From NCBI GenBank assembly GCA_002470515.1, contig DKML01000004.1, positions 1 through 64,000 on the forward strand: 64,000 bases of DNA, given 5' to 3'. Source of the stretch: Proteobacteria bacterium UBA7415 (GTDB lineage: Bacteria; Pseudomonadota; Gammaproteobacteria; Arenicellales; Arenicellaceae). The notes beneath the pieces were generated by a model that saw only the letters and a list, made by a program, of their open reading frames with translations, had not been told where the DNA came from and ran no database searches. Position numbers and translations under genes: made by a program. Below, piece after piece: positions 38,945-47,574 of this stretch. Within the stretch, counting starts at the first letter, position 1; every line of letters starts with the position of its first letter.

Positions 38945-40585
38945 ATGACGAAGAACAAAACTCTAAACGCCCAGGGGTATCAGCCGCCGACTAGTCAAGG
39001 GCCTGCTAAACGTGCCGCCAGCGATGATCAAAAAGGCGGCGTAATTCGCTCAGCAAAGCCCGATATAGACAGCCAAGAACAGGCTTTTATCTGGTGGCGC
39101 TCTCAGCTACTTCTCATGGTCGTGGCGTTTGGCCTGTTGCTGCTCGGCGCGGGGCTTTTTACGCTACTCATGCCGCCAGGATCTACCCAGAGTCAAACAG
39201 AACAATCGATTGATGAGCCCCAAGCTATCAGCGCTAATAGCGAACCGACTAGCACAAATCAAGCTGATGAATCAGGAGGCACACCTTGGCAAGAACAACA
39301 GCGCGCAGAAGCGCGGGCTCAGTCTCAGTCTATTTTGTCTGAACTAGTCTCGCTTAAGCGATCGTTGCAAGAACGCAAAGTGCAAGAATGGGCTCAGGCC
39401 GATTTTGTGCACGGACTGGAGTTGGCTGAGCAAGGTGACGACCTTTACGCTCTGCAAGAATATCCGCAAGCGCTCGCAAAATATAAACAAGCACTCTCAG
39501 CTTTAGAAACAATAGATGCGAAAATACCCAGCGTTTTGAAAGCGTATGTTAGCGCAGCTAATCAAGGTATTGCCCAGTCTCGTTTTGAGCTTGCGCGACA
39601 AAAATTCCAGAAAGCGCTGGCACTAGACCCAAACCATATTCCTGCTCTAGCAGGCCTTGCAAGATTAGAGGTTTTACCGGAAGTGCTGAGCAAGCTCGCG
39701 AGCGCCGAGACGAATGTATTGCAGTACAACGAAACCCAAGATCCTAGTTATTTAGAGCGAGCCATAGAGGCCTACCAGAGTGCCATTGCCGCAGACACGC
39801 TAGCCAGCAGCGCCCAAGACAAACTCGAGAGTGCCGAACTGCAACTAGTCGAACATCGCTTTAACGCAGCAATGACTGCTGCGTTAAAGGCCTTGCTTGA
39901 GAGTAAGTACGCTACCGCGCAAACGCAGTTTAGTGCGGCTCTTCAAGAACATCCAGAACATGTACTAGCACAGCAGGGCCTTGAGCAAGCGTTAGCGCTC
40001 AATAAAGGCAACTCAATAAGCGGGATGTTTGATCAAGCAAGACGCTCACAAGCTCGCGAGAATTGGCAGCAAGCACAAAGCATATACCAAGCAATATTGC
40101 AGCGAGACCCAAGTCAAGCGAGTGCCCGAAGCGGGTTAGTACAGGCGAGAGTTCACGCCGAGTTAGATTTAGCTTTACGCGAATACCTTGAAAACCCAAT
40201 GCATGTCACAGACCGAGCGCGAAGACCGCAAATCGATAAAACACTTTCACAGGCAAAGGGTATTAGTCGCCAAGGTAGGTTACTCGACAGTCAAATTAAT
40301 CAGTTAGAAGCGCTCATGGAAGGCGCTGAAAAAGCGCTAATAGTAACGTTAACCTCAGACGCAGCGACTACCGTATTCTTGCTAAAGCGTGGCGCAAAAC
40401 CGATTAAGTACTCACCGTTCGTCTCTAAGCAGCTTTCTCTGCTACCTGGTCGATATGCACTTTCTGGGCAAAGAGTAGGGTATCAAGATGTTCGTCAAGA
40501 GTTGTTAATACTGCCAAATGCGAAGGACGAACTGAATGTAGATATACGCAGCGAAACAGCACTTGAGTCTGGAGGGGGTGAATGA
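38945..40585 (+). CDS. Single-pass membrane TPR protein
   Basis: A 546-residue protein with a cytoplasmic N terminus of about 52 residues, one helix (about 54-76, LLLMVVAFGLLLLGAGLFTLL) and a periplasmic body of TPR-like helix pairs (for example ALAKYKQALSALETIDAK and ARQKFQKALALDPNHIPAL). The last 90 residues form a small strand domain (VFLLKRGAKPIKYSPF ... LPGRYALSGQRVGYQDVR) resembling a PEGA domain. The N terminus carries AQGYQPPTSQGPA, similar to AADYQPPRAGGVA in the next protein, suggesting a shared cytoplasmic binding site. It overlaps that gene by four bases. Confidence 0.8.
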   Translation: MTKNKTLNAQGYQPPTSQGPAKRAASDDQKGGVIRSAKPDIDSQEQAFIWWRSQLLLMVVAFGLLLLGAGLFTLLMPPGSTQSQTEQSIDEPQAISANSEPTSTNQADESGGTPWQEQQRAEARAQSQSILSELVSLKRSLQERKVQEWAQADFVHGLELAEQGDDLYALQEYPQALAKYKQALSALETIDAKIPSVLKAYVSAANQGIAQSRFELARQKFQKALALDPNHIPALAGLARLEVLPEVLSKLASAETNVLQYNETQDPSYLERAIEAYQSAIAADTLASSAQDKLESAELQLVEHRFNAAMTAALKALLESKYATAQTQFSAALQEHPEHVLAQQGLEQALALNKGNSISGMFDQARRSQARENWQQAQSIYQAILQRDPSQASARSGLVQARVHAELDLALREYLENPMHVTDRARRPQIDKTLSQAKGISRQGRLLDSQINQLEALMEGAEKALIVTLTSDAATTVFLLKRGAKPIKYSPFVSKQLSLLPGRYALSGQRVGYQDVRQELLILPNAKDELNVDIRSETALESGGGE

Positions 40586-42747
40586 ATAAGTCGAACACAC
40601 CAAACACCAAAGACTCTCCAAGTTCGCTACGAGCCGCCGACTATCAGCCCCCAAGGGCTGGCGGAGTTGCTCAGAGCTCTTGGCAGTTAGGTTGGCAACA
40701 TCTGGCTCTTATAAGTGCTATCGCGGTCTTAGCTCTATTTGTATTGTTCCTGATTTTTGCCCGCAGCATTCAAGTGACAGCGCAAGCCGATAACTTTCTC
40801 GAAGGTGAGCCGCGTCTTACTCTAGATGCAGACGTCGACTTAGATTCTTGGCTAAAACTACCCATAGGCAATCGCTTTCTAGTATTACCAGGAAGCCACT
40901 CGGTAGACGTCACGGTCCCTGGTTTCAAGGATGGTCAAAATACGTTAACTGTTGATGATGAGCGGTTTCAACAATTTGAAATCAAATTAGAAAGACTCCC
41001 TGGAATCTTGGATGTGTCACTGATCACACAACCCTCTGATCGAGCTGAAACGATTATTGAAGGAGCACAATTGAGTATAAGTGACGTGGTGCTTGGAGCG
41101 GTTCCAGGCGTCGTAGTCGACGTTCCTGCTGGGCGCAACGTACTGACGGTTGATGCACCTTTGTACCGCAAAGTGAGTCAAGACTTCACTGTGCTAGGGC
41201 AAGCTCAAACACAGCAGCTTAGTTTCTCTTTAGAGCCCGCCTGGGCGAGCTACCAATTTAGCTCGAATCAAACTGGTGTATCTTTAAGTATAGACGCCAA
41301 GGTGGTTGGCGAATTGCCGATGACGCTTCGTTTGGAAGAAGGCGCACATGAAATCGAATATACGAAGCCTTTGTTTGAACCGCTCACGCAAAACATTGTC
41401 GTTACCGCCGGCGAGGATGTTGTTGTGCCTAGTGTCGCTTTGCGACCGGCGCCGAGTCTTATAGAAATTAGCAGTAAACCTTTAGGTGCGGCGGTTCTAG
41501 TCAATTCAGAATATCGGGGTTTAACCCCCATTAAATTGAAGCTTACTTCAAAAACTAGTCATAACCTTCAACTGTATAAGCCAGGCTTTAAATTGGCCGA
41601 GCAATCTCTTGAACTAGAACCTAACCAATCCGCAACCATAGATTTTGCGCTGGTAGCCGATACTGTAGCGGTAACGCTCAGCGTAAGCCCAGCCAATGCA
41701 CAAGTATCGATCAATGGTAAAGACTTAGAAGTGGCGGCGGGCGTCAGTAAACGCACACTTAATTTACCTACTTTGGCTCAAACCATAAAAGTATCAGCCC
41801 CAGGCTATGTAACTCAAACGCAGTCTATTATTCCGACGACTGCGGGTAGTCAAATAGTGTCGTTTGAACTACTTACTCATGAGCAAGATTATTGGGCACG
41901 ACTACCTGACCAGTATAAGAATGCCGCCGGGGATACTATGCTGTTGTTCAAGGCGCCTGGTTTAGTGTCGATGGGATCGAGTCGTCGAGAAATAGGCCGA
42001 CGCTCTAACGAAGTCCAATACGCGGCCGAATTGAGTAAGGCGTTTTATGTGAGCACGCTTGAAACGACCAATAGACAATACCGTCAGTTTAAATCAGCAC
42101 ACAGCTCGGGCAACTATCAGCGCAATAGCCTCGACCTGAACAGTTACCCAGTAGTGCGGGTAAGCTGGCAACAGGCTGCACTCTATTGCAACTGGTTAAG
42201 CGAACGTGAAAAACTTGAACCGTTCTACACGACTAAGTCAGGATTTGTGTCAGGCCACAACCCAAAATCAAATGGTTATCGTCTACTGACCGAGGCCGAA
42301 TGGACGTGGCTGGCATCGCATGACTCTACATCGCGAAAAACCTTCCCGTGGGGCGATTCTCAAGAATTCCCAAAAGGCGAGAAGTTTGGCAACGTGGCCG
42401 ATGAGCAAGCCAGAAATCTAATTAACTTCATACTCGAAGGGTATGATGATGGTTACAAAACCGCGGCCGCAGTAGGTTCGTTTTCTGCCAATGCGAAAGG
42501 CCTTTTTGATCTTTATGGCAACGTGGCTGAATGGACCCATGATTGGTACGGTGCGCAGGGATCAAAACCGTCTGATGGCTCAACGGTAGTTGACCCATTG
42601 GGCCCCAATATTGGTGAGTACCGCGTGGTTAAAGGACCGAGTTGGGCGCGTGGGTACTTACCTCAGTTGCGACTCGCTTATAGAGATTCCACGGCCAAAG
42701 GGCGGCACGATATTGGTTTTCGGGTAGCACGTTATGCACACCCGTAG
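40582..42747 (+). CDS. Membrane-anchored PEGA-repeat protein with FGE-sulfatase-like C-terminal domain
   Basis: A 721-residue protein: a short cytoplasmic tail with the YQPP motif, one helix (about 40-60), then about five PEGA-like repeats (62-430; for example SSKPLGAAVLVNSEYRGLTP and SPANAQVSINGKDL). The formylglycine-generating-enzyme (SUMF1/EgtB/PvdO) fold spans about 450-720, with VSWQQAALYCNWLSERE, GYRLLTEAEWTWLA, FPWGD, GNVAEWTHDWYG and a final DIGFRVARY. True FGE uses two cysteines near the C terminus (CHRSYC-type segment); here that region reads SWARGYLPQLRLAYRD with no Cys, so sulfatase activation is unlikely. Likely a periplasmic binding or scaffold protein of this locus. Confidence 0.85.
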   Translation: MNKSNTPNTKDSPSSLRAADYQPPRAGGVAQSSWQLGWQHLALISAIAVLALFVLFLIFARSIQVTAQADNFLEGEPRLTLDADVDLDSWLKLPIGNRFLVLPGSHSVDVTVPGFKDGQNTLTVDDERFQQFEIKLERLPGILDVSLITQPSDRAETIIEGAQLSISDVVLGAVPGVVVDVPAGRNVLTVDAPLYRKVSQDFTVLGQAQTQQLSFSLEPAWASYQFSSNQTGVSLSIDAKVVGELPMTLRLEEGAHEIEYTKPLFEPLTQNIVVTAGEDVVVPSVALRPAPSLIEISSKPLGAAVLVNSEYRGLTPIKLKLTSKTSHNLQLYKPGFKLAEQSLELEPNQSATIDFALVADTVAVTLSVSPANAQVSINGKDLEVAAGVSKRTLNLPTLAQTIKVSAPGYVTQTQSIIPTTAGSQIVSFELLTHEQDYWARLPDQYKNAAGDTMLLFKAPGLVSMGSSRREIGRRSNEVQYAAELSKAFYVSTLETTNRQYRQFKSAHSSGNYQRNSLDLNSYPVVRVSWQQAALYCNWLSEREKLEPFYTTKSGFVSGHNPKSNGYRLLTEAEWTWLASHDSTSRKTFPWGDSQEFPKGEKFGNVADEQARNLINFILEGYDDGYKTAAAVGSFSANAKGLFDLYGNVAEWTHDWYGAQGSKPSDGSTVVDPLGPNIGEYRVVKGPSWARGYLPQLRLAYRDSTAKGRHDIGFRVARYAHP

Positions 42748-42795
42748 AGATGAAAGCAGGTTAAATGTTTTGGTTCTTTTTAACTGAGTATAAAT

Positions 42796-43179
42796 ATGAG
42801 CAAGTCTTTATTGATACTTATAAGTGTTTCGTTAGTTGGGGTTACGCCATCGCTCTGGGCTCAGTCTGGAAGTCCCGTTCCTGTGTCCAAACAGGTAGAG
42901 GAATCAGATCAGTCTTTAGATGCAGAAAAATCTTTAGAAGGAGTCCGGTCTTTAGAAACTGAACAAGCATTAGACGCTAGCGTAAGTGATGCCAATACAG
43001 CTAACGCGCAAGAGAATACACAAGCCAGGGCTGAGGTTAATACTAGTACAGTGGTGAACGAAACTAAGGGTACGCAAGAAAATCCCGTAGAGGCGGGTCA
43101 AGCGTCCAGCAAGGGTACTTTTAAGCCGTCGGAAGAAATCGTTGAAGACCAAGCCGTGTCCTTCCCCCTTGATATATAA
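42796..43179 (+). CDS. Small secreted low-complexity protein
   Basis: A 127-residue protein with a clear signal peptide (about residues 1-22, hydrophobic core LLILISVSLVGV, cleavage near SLWA). The mature part is acidic, Ser/Ala/Glu/Asn-rich and probably disordered, with three loosely repeated Ser-Leu-Glu/Asp motifs (QSLDAEKSLEGVRSLETEQ). No family recognised. It is included because it lies on the same strand inside the packed block, between the PEGA and channel genes, and has a plausible signal. An overlapping frame on the same strand is a shadow. Confidence 0.6.
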   Translation: MSKSLLILISVSLVGVTPSLWAQSGSPVPVSKQVEESDQSLDAEKSLEGVRSLETEQALDASVSDANTANAQENTQARAEVNTSTVVNETKGTQENPVEAGQASSKGTFKPSEEIVEDQAVSFPLDI

Positions 43180-43203
43180 GAGTAGCTATACAAGAGAATA
43201 ACT

Positions 43204-44007
43204 ATGACTTTTCATAAATCCGAATTTTTCTATCAGATCGTTGCCTTCGTTCTATCTGCCATTGTTGTTCATACCGTATACGTTGGTTTGGTACGACCCA
43301 ACGCAGAACTGGTGCTGGCGGCAGAGCGTCAAGCGGTTGCCGAGCAAATGGCTACAGGTAAAACTGTAGCGATAGAGCGCTCTGCATGGGTTGTGCTTAA
43401 AGACTACGAACAAGAGAGTTGTTTCATATTAATGTTTTGGGTGCTCGCGATTATCGGTTTAAAGGCACAAGGTGTTTCGGCGCAAAGAAGTTTGCTGTCA
43501 CAGCGGCTATTGTCTTTGGAGGATGGTCGACGGGTGTTGCCTGAAGACGTGCGAAAAATGTCACGTCCGTTAGAGGCGCTACCCTTGCCACAACGAGAGT
43601 TTCTGTTACCGCGAGCCTTACGGGGGGCATTGTCGCGCTACGGCGCAACTAAGTCAGTACACGATGTGTCGAGTGCAGTCAGAGACATATGCGAAGACGA
43701 AGCCGACCGACTCGATTCAGAGCTATCGATGGTGCGCTACATCACATGGGCAATTCCCTCCATCGGCTTTATTGGCACTGTTCGCGGCATCGGTGCGGCA
43801 TTAGGCAATGCGCATGAGGCAGTGGCGGGCAACATCGCGCCCGTTACAGCAAGCCTCGGAGTCGCCTTTAACTCAACCTTTGTTGCGCTGCTCATTAGTA
43901 TCGTCATTATGTTTTTAACTCATCAAATTACTCTAATGCAGGAGCGTATGGTCCGCGAAGTTCAAGACTACTGTGACCAGAGTTTGATCAACCACCTGCA
44001 AAACTAA
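43204..44007 (+). CDS. MotA/TolQ/ExbB-family proton channel subunit
   Basis: A 267-residue inner-membrane protein. Four hydrophobic helices: about 10-30, 72-90, 180-200 and 214-240. The last two match the conserved TolQ/ExbB/MotA core: IPSIGFIGTVRGIGAALG (Thr192) and SLGVAFNSTFVALLISI (Thr225), compare GLFGTVWGI and ALIATAMGLFAAIP in the TolQ encoded later in this window. A roughly 90-residue cytoplasmic loop joins helices 2 and 3. The extra first helix and periplasmic loop differ from three-helix TolQ/ExbB. The next genes encode vWA proteins with TolR-like anchors, its probable partners. Ion (H+ or Na+) not determinable. Confidence 0.85.
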   Translation: MTFHKSEFFYQIVAFVLSAIVVHTVYVGLVRPNAELVLAAERQAVAEQMATGKTVAIERSAWVVLKDYEQESCFILMFWVLAIIGLKAQGVSAQRSLLSQRLLSLEDGRRVLPEDVRKMSRPLEALPLPQREFLLPRALRGALSRYGATKSVHDVSSAVRDICEDEADRLDSELSMVRYITWAIPSIGFIGTVRGIGAALGNAHEAVAGNIAPVTASLGVAFNSTFVALLISIVIMFLTHQITLMQERMVREVQDYCDQSLINHLQN

Positions 44008-44011
44008 CGCT

Positions 44012-45409
44012 ATGCATATATTGTTTGTTAACGACAACGCCCTTGAGCTTTATGCGCAAAAGCACTTATGCACAAGCCAAGGCTACGCCCTGCTTGATAG
44101 CACGAGTGACGCGGTTGTTTTTGATTTAGATGAAGCGGTTTCGAGCGATGCCTATTCCAATACTCGTCAGGCAATACGCTCGTTACACCTGCACCCTGAA
44201 CGGGTTAATTCTCGTTATTGGCAGTATTGCGACGAATCCGCTATAGCCTCAAATGGCGCGGGACTAAGGCATTGTGCGGATTTAGTGTGGAGGCACCTTA
44301 GTGCACTCAAACAAAAATATTCGATCGGGCCGCTTATTATAGTAACGCCGTCGCATTATCAGGCACAGCAATTAGAGCTATTAATGGGGGTTGCGAATGC
44401 AGCAGGTGTTGAGCCGATTGCTGTCGTCAATAAAGCCGTACTGGCGATATCGCAAGTGGCCGATAGCGCCGATCAAGAATTAGCGCCGCGCACTTTCGCA
44501 CATGTCGATATTCAATTACACCAAACTGTTATTAGTTATGTTGCGGTAACAGGGTCGGAAGTATCCTTACTTTCTCATGATGTTGTGGCCGGCTGTTCCA
44601 TTTCCAAACTGCAAGATGCGGTACTGAATCATCTGCAAACTCGTTTCATAGAACAAGAACGGTTCGATCCATTACATCACGCCTCTACCGAACAACAATT
44701 ATTTGATCAGCTTGATGTCGGCGCGCAGTCCATATCAGAACAAGGCTTCTTTAAGTTTTCGGCGGACTACAAGCAAAAGGTTTATTCGCAGAATTTGGAT
44801 GAGCTGGGTTGGACGCAGGCGTGCACAGATTGTTTTGCGGCTTTGCCAGAAATCGATGGTCATGATGTAGTCGTTGATGCCAACGGAGCATTTCATTCAA
44901 CGTTGATTTTAGCCTCTGCCGATGAGCGCTTTAACGAGGCTTTGTTGGTAAATAGTCCTGCGTTATTGCTAGCAACTACAAAATCGACAGTAGAAAGTGC
45001 CCTCAAATCACAGGGTTTAAAAGAGGATGGCACACAAGAGAGCATTATCAACCTAGACGCAGTACAGCTGTTACGTGACTCAAAGTTCGAAGAGAACGAA
45101 ACGGCAAAAAGTATCGACGAGTCCAATGAGCAAGTTGAGCTTAATAGAGCGGCTGATGACTCAACCAACAGTGCGGCTACCCATGTGGCTATAAATGGCA
45201 TTGCAATGCGCATTGATCGCGCGTCGGTTGGCTTTGATGGTGGAGTATTACAATTTACTGATAACGAGCCTAATATCCAACAGTTACTCGCGCAGGCAAG
45301 CTTAACAACAGCGTCAGGCTCGACAACTCAATTAACGTTGATGCCTGGCGAACGGCTAGTATCTGATTTAGGCGACGGCGTGCTAACGGCGCTTAGGATT
45401 ATCGAGTAG
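44012..45409 (+). CDS. Putative degenerate Hsp70/actin-fold protein
   Basis: A 465-residue soluble protein without signal or membrane helix. I do not recognise a named family, but residues about 107-148 (LIIVTPSHYQAQQLELLMG...AAGVEPIAVVNKAVLAI) follow the Hsp70 pattern of VITVPAYFNDAQRQ...AGLNVLRIINEPTAAAI, and are followed as in Hsp70 by a strand pair (AHVDIQLHQTVISYVAV), a helix, and HASTEQQLFDQLD. The phosphate-loop signatures are changed: the N-terminal DLGTT position reads VNDNA and the DLGGGT position reads HVDIQLH, so ATP binding may be lost. Inferred to be a cytoplasmic scaffold for the channel subunit encoded 4 bases upstream. Confidence 0.65.
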   Translation: MHILFVNDNALELYAQKHLCTSQGYALLDSTSDAVVFDLDEAVSSDAYSNTRQAIRSLHLHPERVNSRYWQYCDESAIASNGAGLRHCADLVWRHLSALKQKYSIGPLIIVTPSHYQAQQLELLMGVANAAGVEPIAVVNKAVLAISQVADSADQELAPRTFAHVDIQLHQTVISYVAVTGSEVSLLSHDVVAGCSISKLQDAVLNHLQTRFIEQERFDPLHHASTEQQLFDQLDVGAQSISEQGFFKFSADYKQKVYSQNLDELGWTQACTDCFAALPEIDGHDVVVDANGAFHSTLILASADERFNEALLVNSPALLLATTKSTVESALKSQGLKEDGTQESIINLDAVQLLRDSKFEENETAKSIDESNEQVELNRAADDSTNSAATHVAINGIAMRIDRASVGFDGGVLQFTDNEPNIQQLLAQASLTTASGSTTQLTLMPGERLVSDLGDGVLTALRIIE

Positions 45410-45411
45410 CC

Positions 45412-46488
45412 ATGGCGCGAAAATCCCGTACCACCTCCACCTTTAGTTTGTCTTTTCTCGACATTATGTCGTGTGGTCTCGGTGCGGCCGTCTTAATCTT
45501 TTTATTGCTTAAGCATGTAGTCGATGGGCCTGCGGTAATCACAGATCCAAAATCTTTGGCTGAAGCTAATCTCCTAGAAGAAGAGATTGTGCAAGGCGAA
45601 GAGCAGTTAGCGCGTATCCGAAACACTATTAGTGATGTAAGTGACGAGACGGTTACTGCGCAGGGGTTAGCTCGGCAGATAAGCGATGATCTTGAACAGT
45701 TAAAAAACCAAATAGATGACGAAACTCCTGAGTCAGTGGTTGACGCAGCCGGCTTACAAGCGCGCATCTCCCAGCTAGAACAGCAAAAGCGAGCGCTGGA
45801 AAATACGCGTATATCGGGCAGTAAGGCCTATGAGTTTTCGGGGGATGGTCAGCGCCAATACCTAACCGGAATTCGTATGTCGGGGCGCAATGTTTTAGTG
45901 TTAGTCGACTCTTCTGCCAGCATGTTAGACGACACTATCGTAAACATTGTACGCCGCCGTAGCCTTCCTGAAGTTGTTAAAAACCAATCGCCAAAATGGC
46001 TGCGCACCAAAGCGATTGCCCAGTGGGTGATTGCTAACCTGCCGTTACAAAGTGATTTTCAAATACTGAGTTTTAATTCAACCGTCACTCCAGTCATCGA
46101 TAAGCAAGCGAATACGTGGTATCGAGTGACGGACCGAGTGTCGGTTGCCAAAGCAGTACAGGGCTTAGACAGCATTAGTCCCAATAACGGCACAAACTTA
46201 CAAACGGCAATCGAAACCGCAATGAATATGCGCCCATTGCCGGACAATATTTTTTTGATCACCGATGGCCTACCAACATTGGCACGAGGTAGTGCCACAA
46301 CGGGTTCGATAGATGGCCGAGAGCGAATGAACCTGTTCTACAAATCACTTGAATCGTTAGTCCCCAACATTCCAGTTAATACAATTTTGTTGCCACTTGA
46401 AGGTGACCCTTACGCGGCTGGGGTATATTGGTATCTGGCGCAAGCGAGCAATGGCTCGTTTTTGACTCCTGCGCGGGGGTGGCCATGA
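45412..46488 (+). CDS. Membrane-anchored von Willebrand A-domain protein 1
   Basis: A 358-residue protein with a single N-terminal helix (about 13-35) preceded by SFLDIMSCGLGA. Asp17 stands where TolR, ExbD and MotB carry the proton-relay Asp (compare PYIDVMLVLLIIF in TolR). A coiled coil (about 45-135) leads to a periplasmic vWA domain (about 158-350) with a complete MIDAS metal site: DSSAS (Asp166, Ser168, Ser170), Thr261 in NNGTNLQTAIE and Asp285 in FLITDGLP. Its stop overlaps the next start (ATGA). It likely partners the TolQ-like subunit encoded 1.4 kb upstream. The ligand of the vWA head is unknown. Confidence 0.85.
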   Translation: MARKSRTTSTFSLSFLDIMSCGLGAAVLIFLLLKHVVDGPAVITDPKSLAEANLLEEEIVQGEEQLARIRNTISDVSDETVTAQGLARQISDDLEQLKNQIDDETPESVVDAAGLQARISQLEQQKRALENTRISGSKAYEFSGDGQRQYLTGIRMSGRNVLVLVDSSASMLDDTIVNIVRRRSLPEVVKNQSPKWLRTKAIAQWVIANLPLQSDFQILSFNSTVTPVIDKQANTWYRVTDRVSVAKAVQGLDSISPNNGTNLQTAIETAMNMRPLPDNIFLITDGLPTLARGSATTGSIDGRERMNLFYKSLESLVPNIPVNTILLPLEGDPYAAGVYWYLAQASNGSFLTPARGWP

Positions 46489-47483
46489 GTCGTCGTGCTA
46501 AGCGTTCTAGCGTTGATGCGAATATTTCGTTTTTGGATATTATTTGCTGCGGCTTTGGGGCAATCATTTTATTGTTAGTTATTGTTAAGCCTATGCAGCC
46601 TTTAGTTCTAGAAGATTCTGCAATTGAGCAGACGGGCCAAGTAAGAGCGTTACAGGAACGGTTATTCGCGATTCGTGGTCAGGTGGCGTATTTAGAAACT
46701 GAACTCACTGCGAAACAAGAGCAACTAGGTTCATCAGAACGCAGGGTTGCAATCTTACGGTCGGAGCTAGAATCATTGATGGCGCGATTAGCGGCCGCCG
46801 AAGGTGCCGGGACTGAAAGCCTAGCGTCGATAGATGATCTACAAATTGCATTACAGAGTTTGACTGCCGAAATGCGGTCGCTTCTTAGTCGCCGTAAAGC
46901 GAATAGCAACTATATTGGTGGTATACCGGTCGATAGCGAGTATGTCATCTTTATAATCGATACGTCAGGCAGTATGAAAAGTGTGGCTTGGCGCAGACTC
47001 ATTAAAGAGGTTCGAAGCGTTTTGGCAATCTACCCTAGGGTGAAAGGTCTACAGATAATGGATGATCAAGGCCAATACATGTTTGAGCAATATCGCGGAG
47101 AATGGTTAACCGATTCGCCAGTATGGCGTCGCAGTATTATTGAACGCCTACCGACCTGGACTACGTTTAGCAACTCTAGTCCGGAACAAGGCATCTATAC
47201 GGCGATTCGTAGCCACTTTAAGCTAGGCGATAAGATCAGTTTATATGTGTTCGGAGACGACTTTAACGGCAGTTCGATTGCTAGAACGGTAGATGTTGTG
47301 TCAACCTTAAATAAGCAGAACCGCGATGGAGAGACATTAGTCAGAATTCACACAGTCGGTTTTCCGGTGCACTTTAATGGATCACCAGGCGTAGACAGTA
47401 AGGCAATGCGATATGCCAATCTTATGCGTTTGCTAGCAGAGCAAAATAATGGTTCGTTTATTGGGCTCAATAATGTTAACTAA
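46485..47483 (+). CDS. Membrane-anchored von Willebrand A-domain protein 2
   Basis: Paralogue of the preceding gene, 332 residues from ATG 46485 (the frame also opens at 46428 inside the upstream gene, but 46485 gives the ATGA overlap and the same N-terminal layout). N-terminal anchor ISFLDIICCGFGAIILLLVI with Asp18 in the TolR-like position, coiled coil about 45-135, and vWA domain about 152-330 with DTSGS (Asp159, Ser161, Ser163). The MIDAS Thr is replaced by Ser in SNSSPEQGIYTAI, and an acidic pair follows in VFGDDFNG. Differences from its sister at the metal site suggest the two are not redundant. Confidence 0.83.
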   Translation: MSRRAKRSSVDANISFLDIICCGFGAIILLLVIVKPMQPLVLEDSAIEQTGQVRALQERLFAIRGQVAYLETELTAKQEQLGSSERRVAILRSELESLMARLAAAEGAGTESLASIDDLQIALQSLTAEMRSLLSRRKANSNYIGGIPVDSEYVIFIIDTSGSMKSVAWRRLIKEVRSVLAIYPRVKGLQIMDDQGQYMFEQYRGEWLTDSPVWRRSIIERLPTWTTFSNSSPEQGIYTAIRSHFKLGDKISLYVFGDDFNGSSIARTVDVVSTLNKQNRDGETLVRIHTVGFPVHFNGSPGVDSKAMRYANLMRLLAEQNNGSFIGLNNVN

Positions 47484-47574
47484 AAGAGGGTTCACGTTTC
47501 ATTCGTTGATAAGCGCTAAGCTCTATCCACGATTTTGGAATGTTATAGATGTGACAAAACATAGAAACCAGATT

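Noticed and set aside
40582..42747. Active formylglycine-generating enzyme with a sulfatase substrate
   Set aside because: The C-terminal catalytic cysteines are missing and no sulfatase gene is in the window.
43204..47483. Zorya-type (ZorAB) phage defence
   Set aside because: There is a MotA-like protein but no MotB/OmpA-type ZorB and no ZorC/D/E-like helicase or nuclease; the partners are vWA and lipoproteins.
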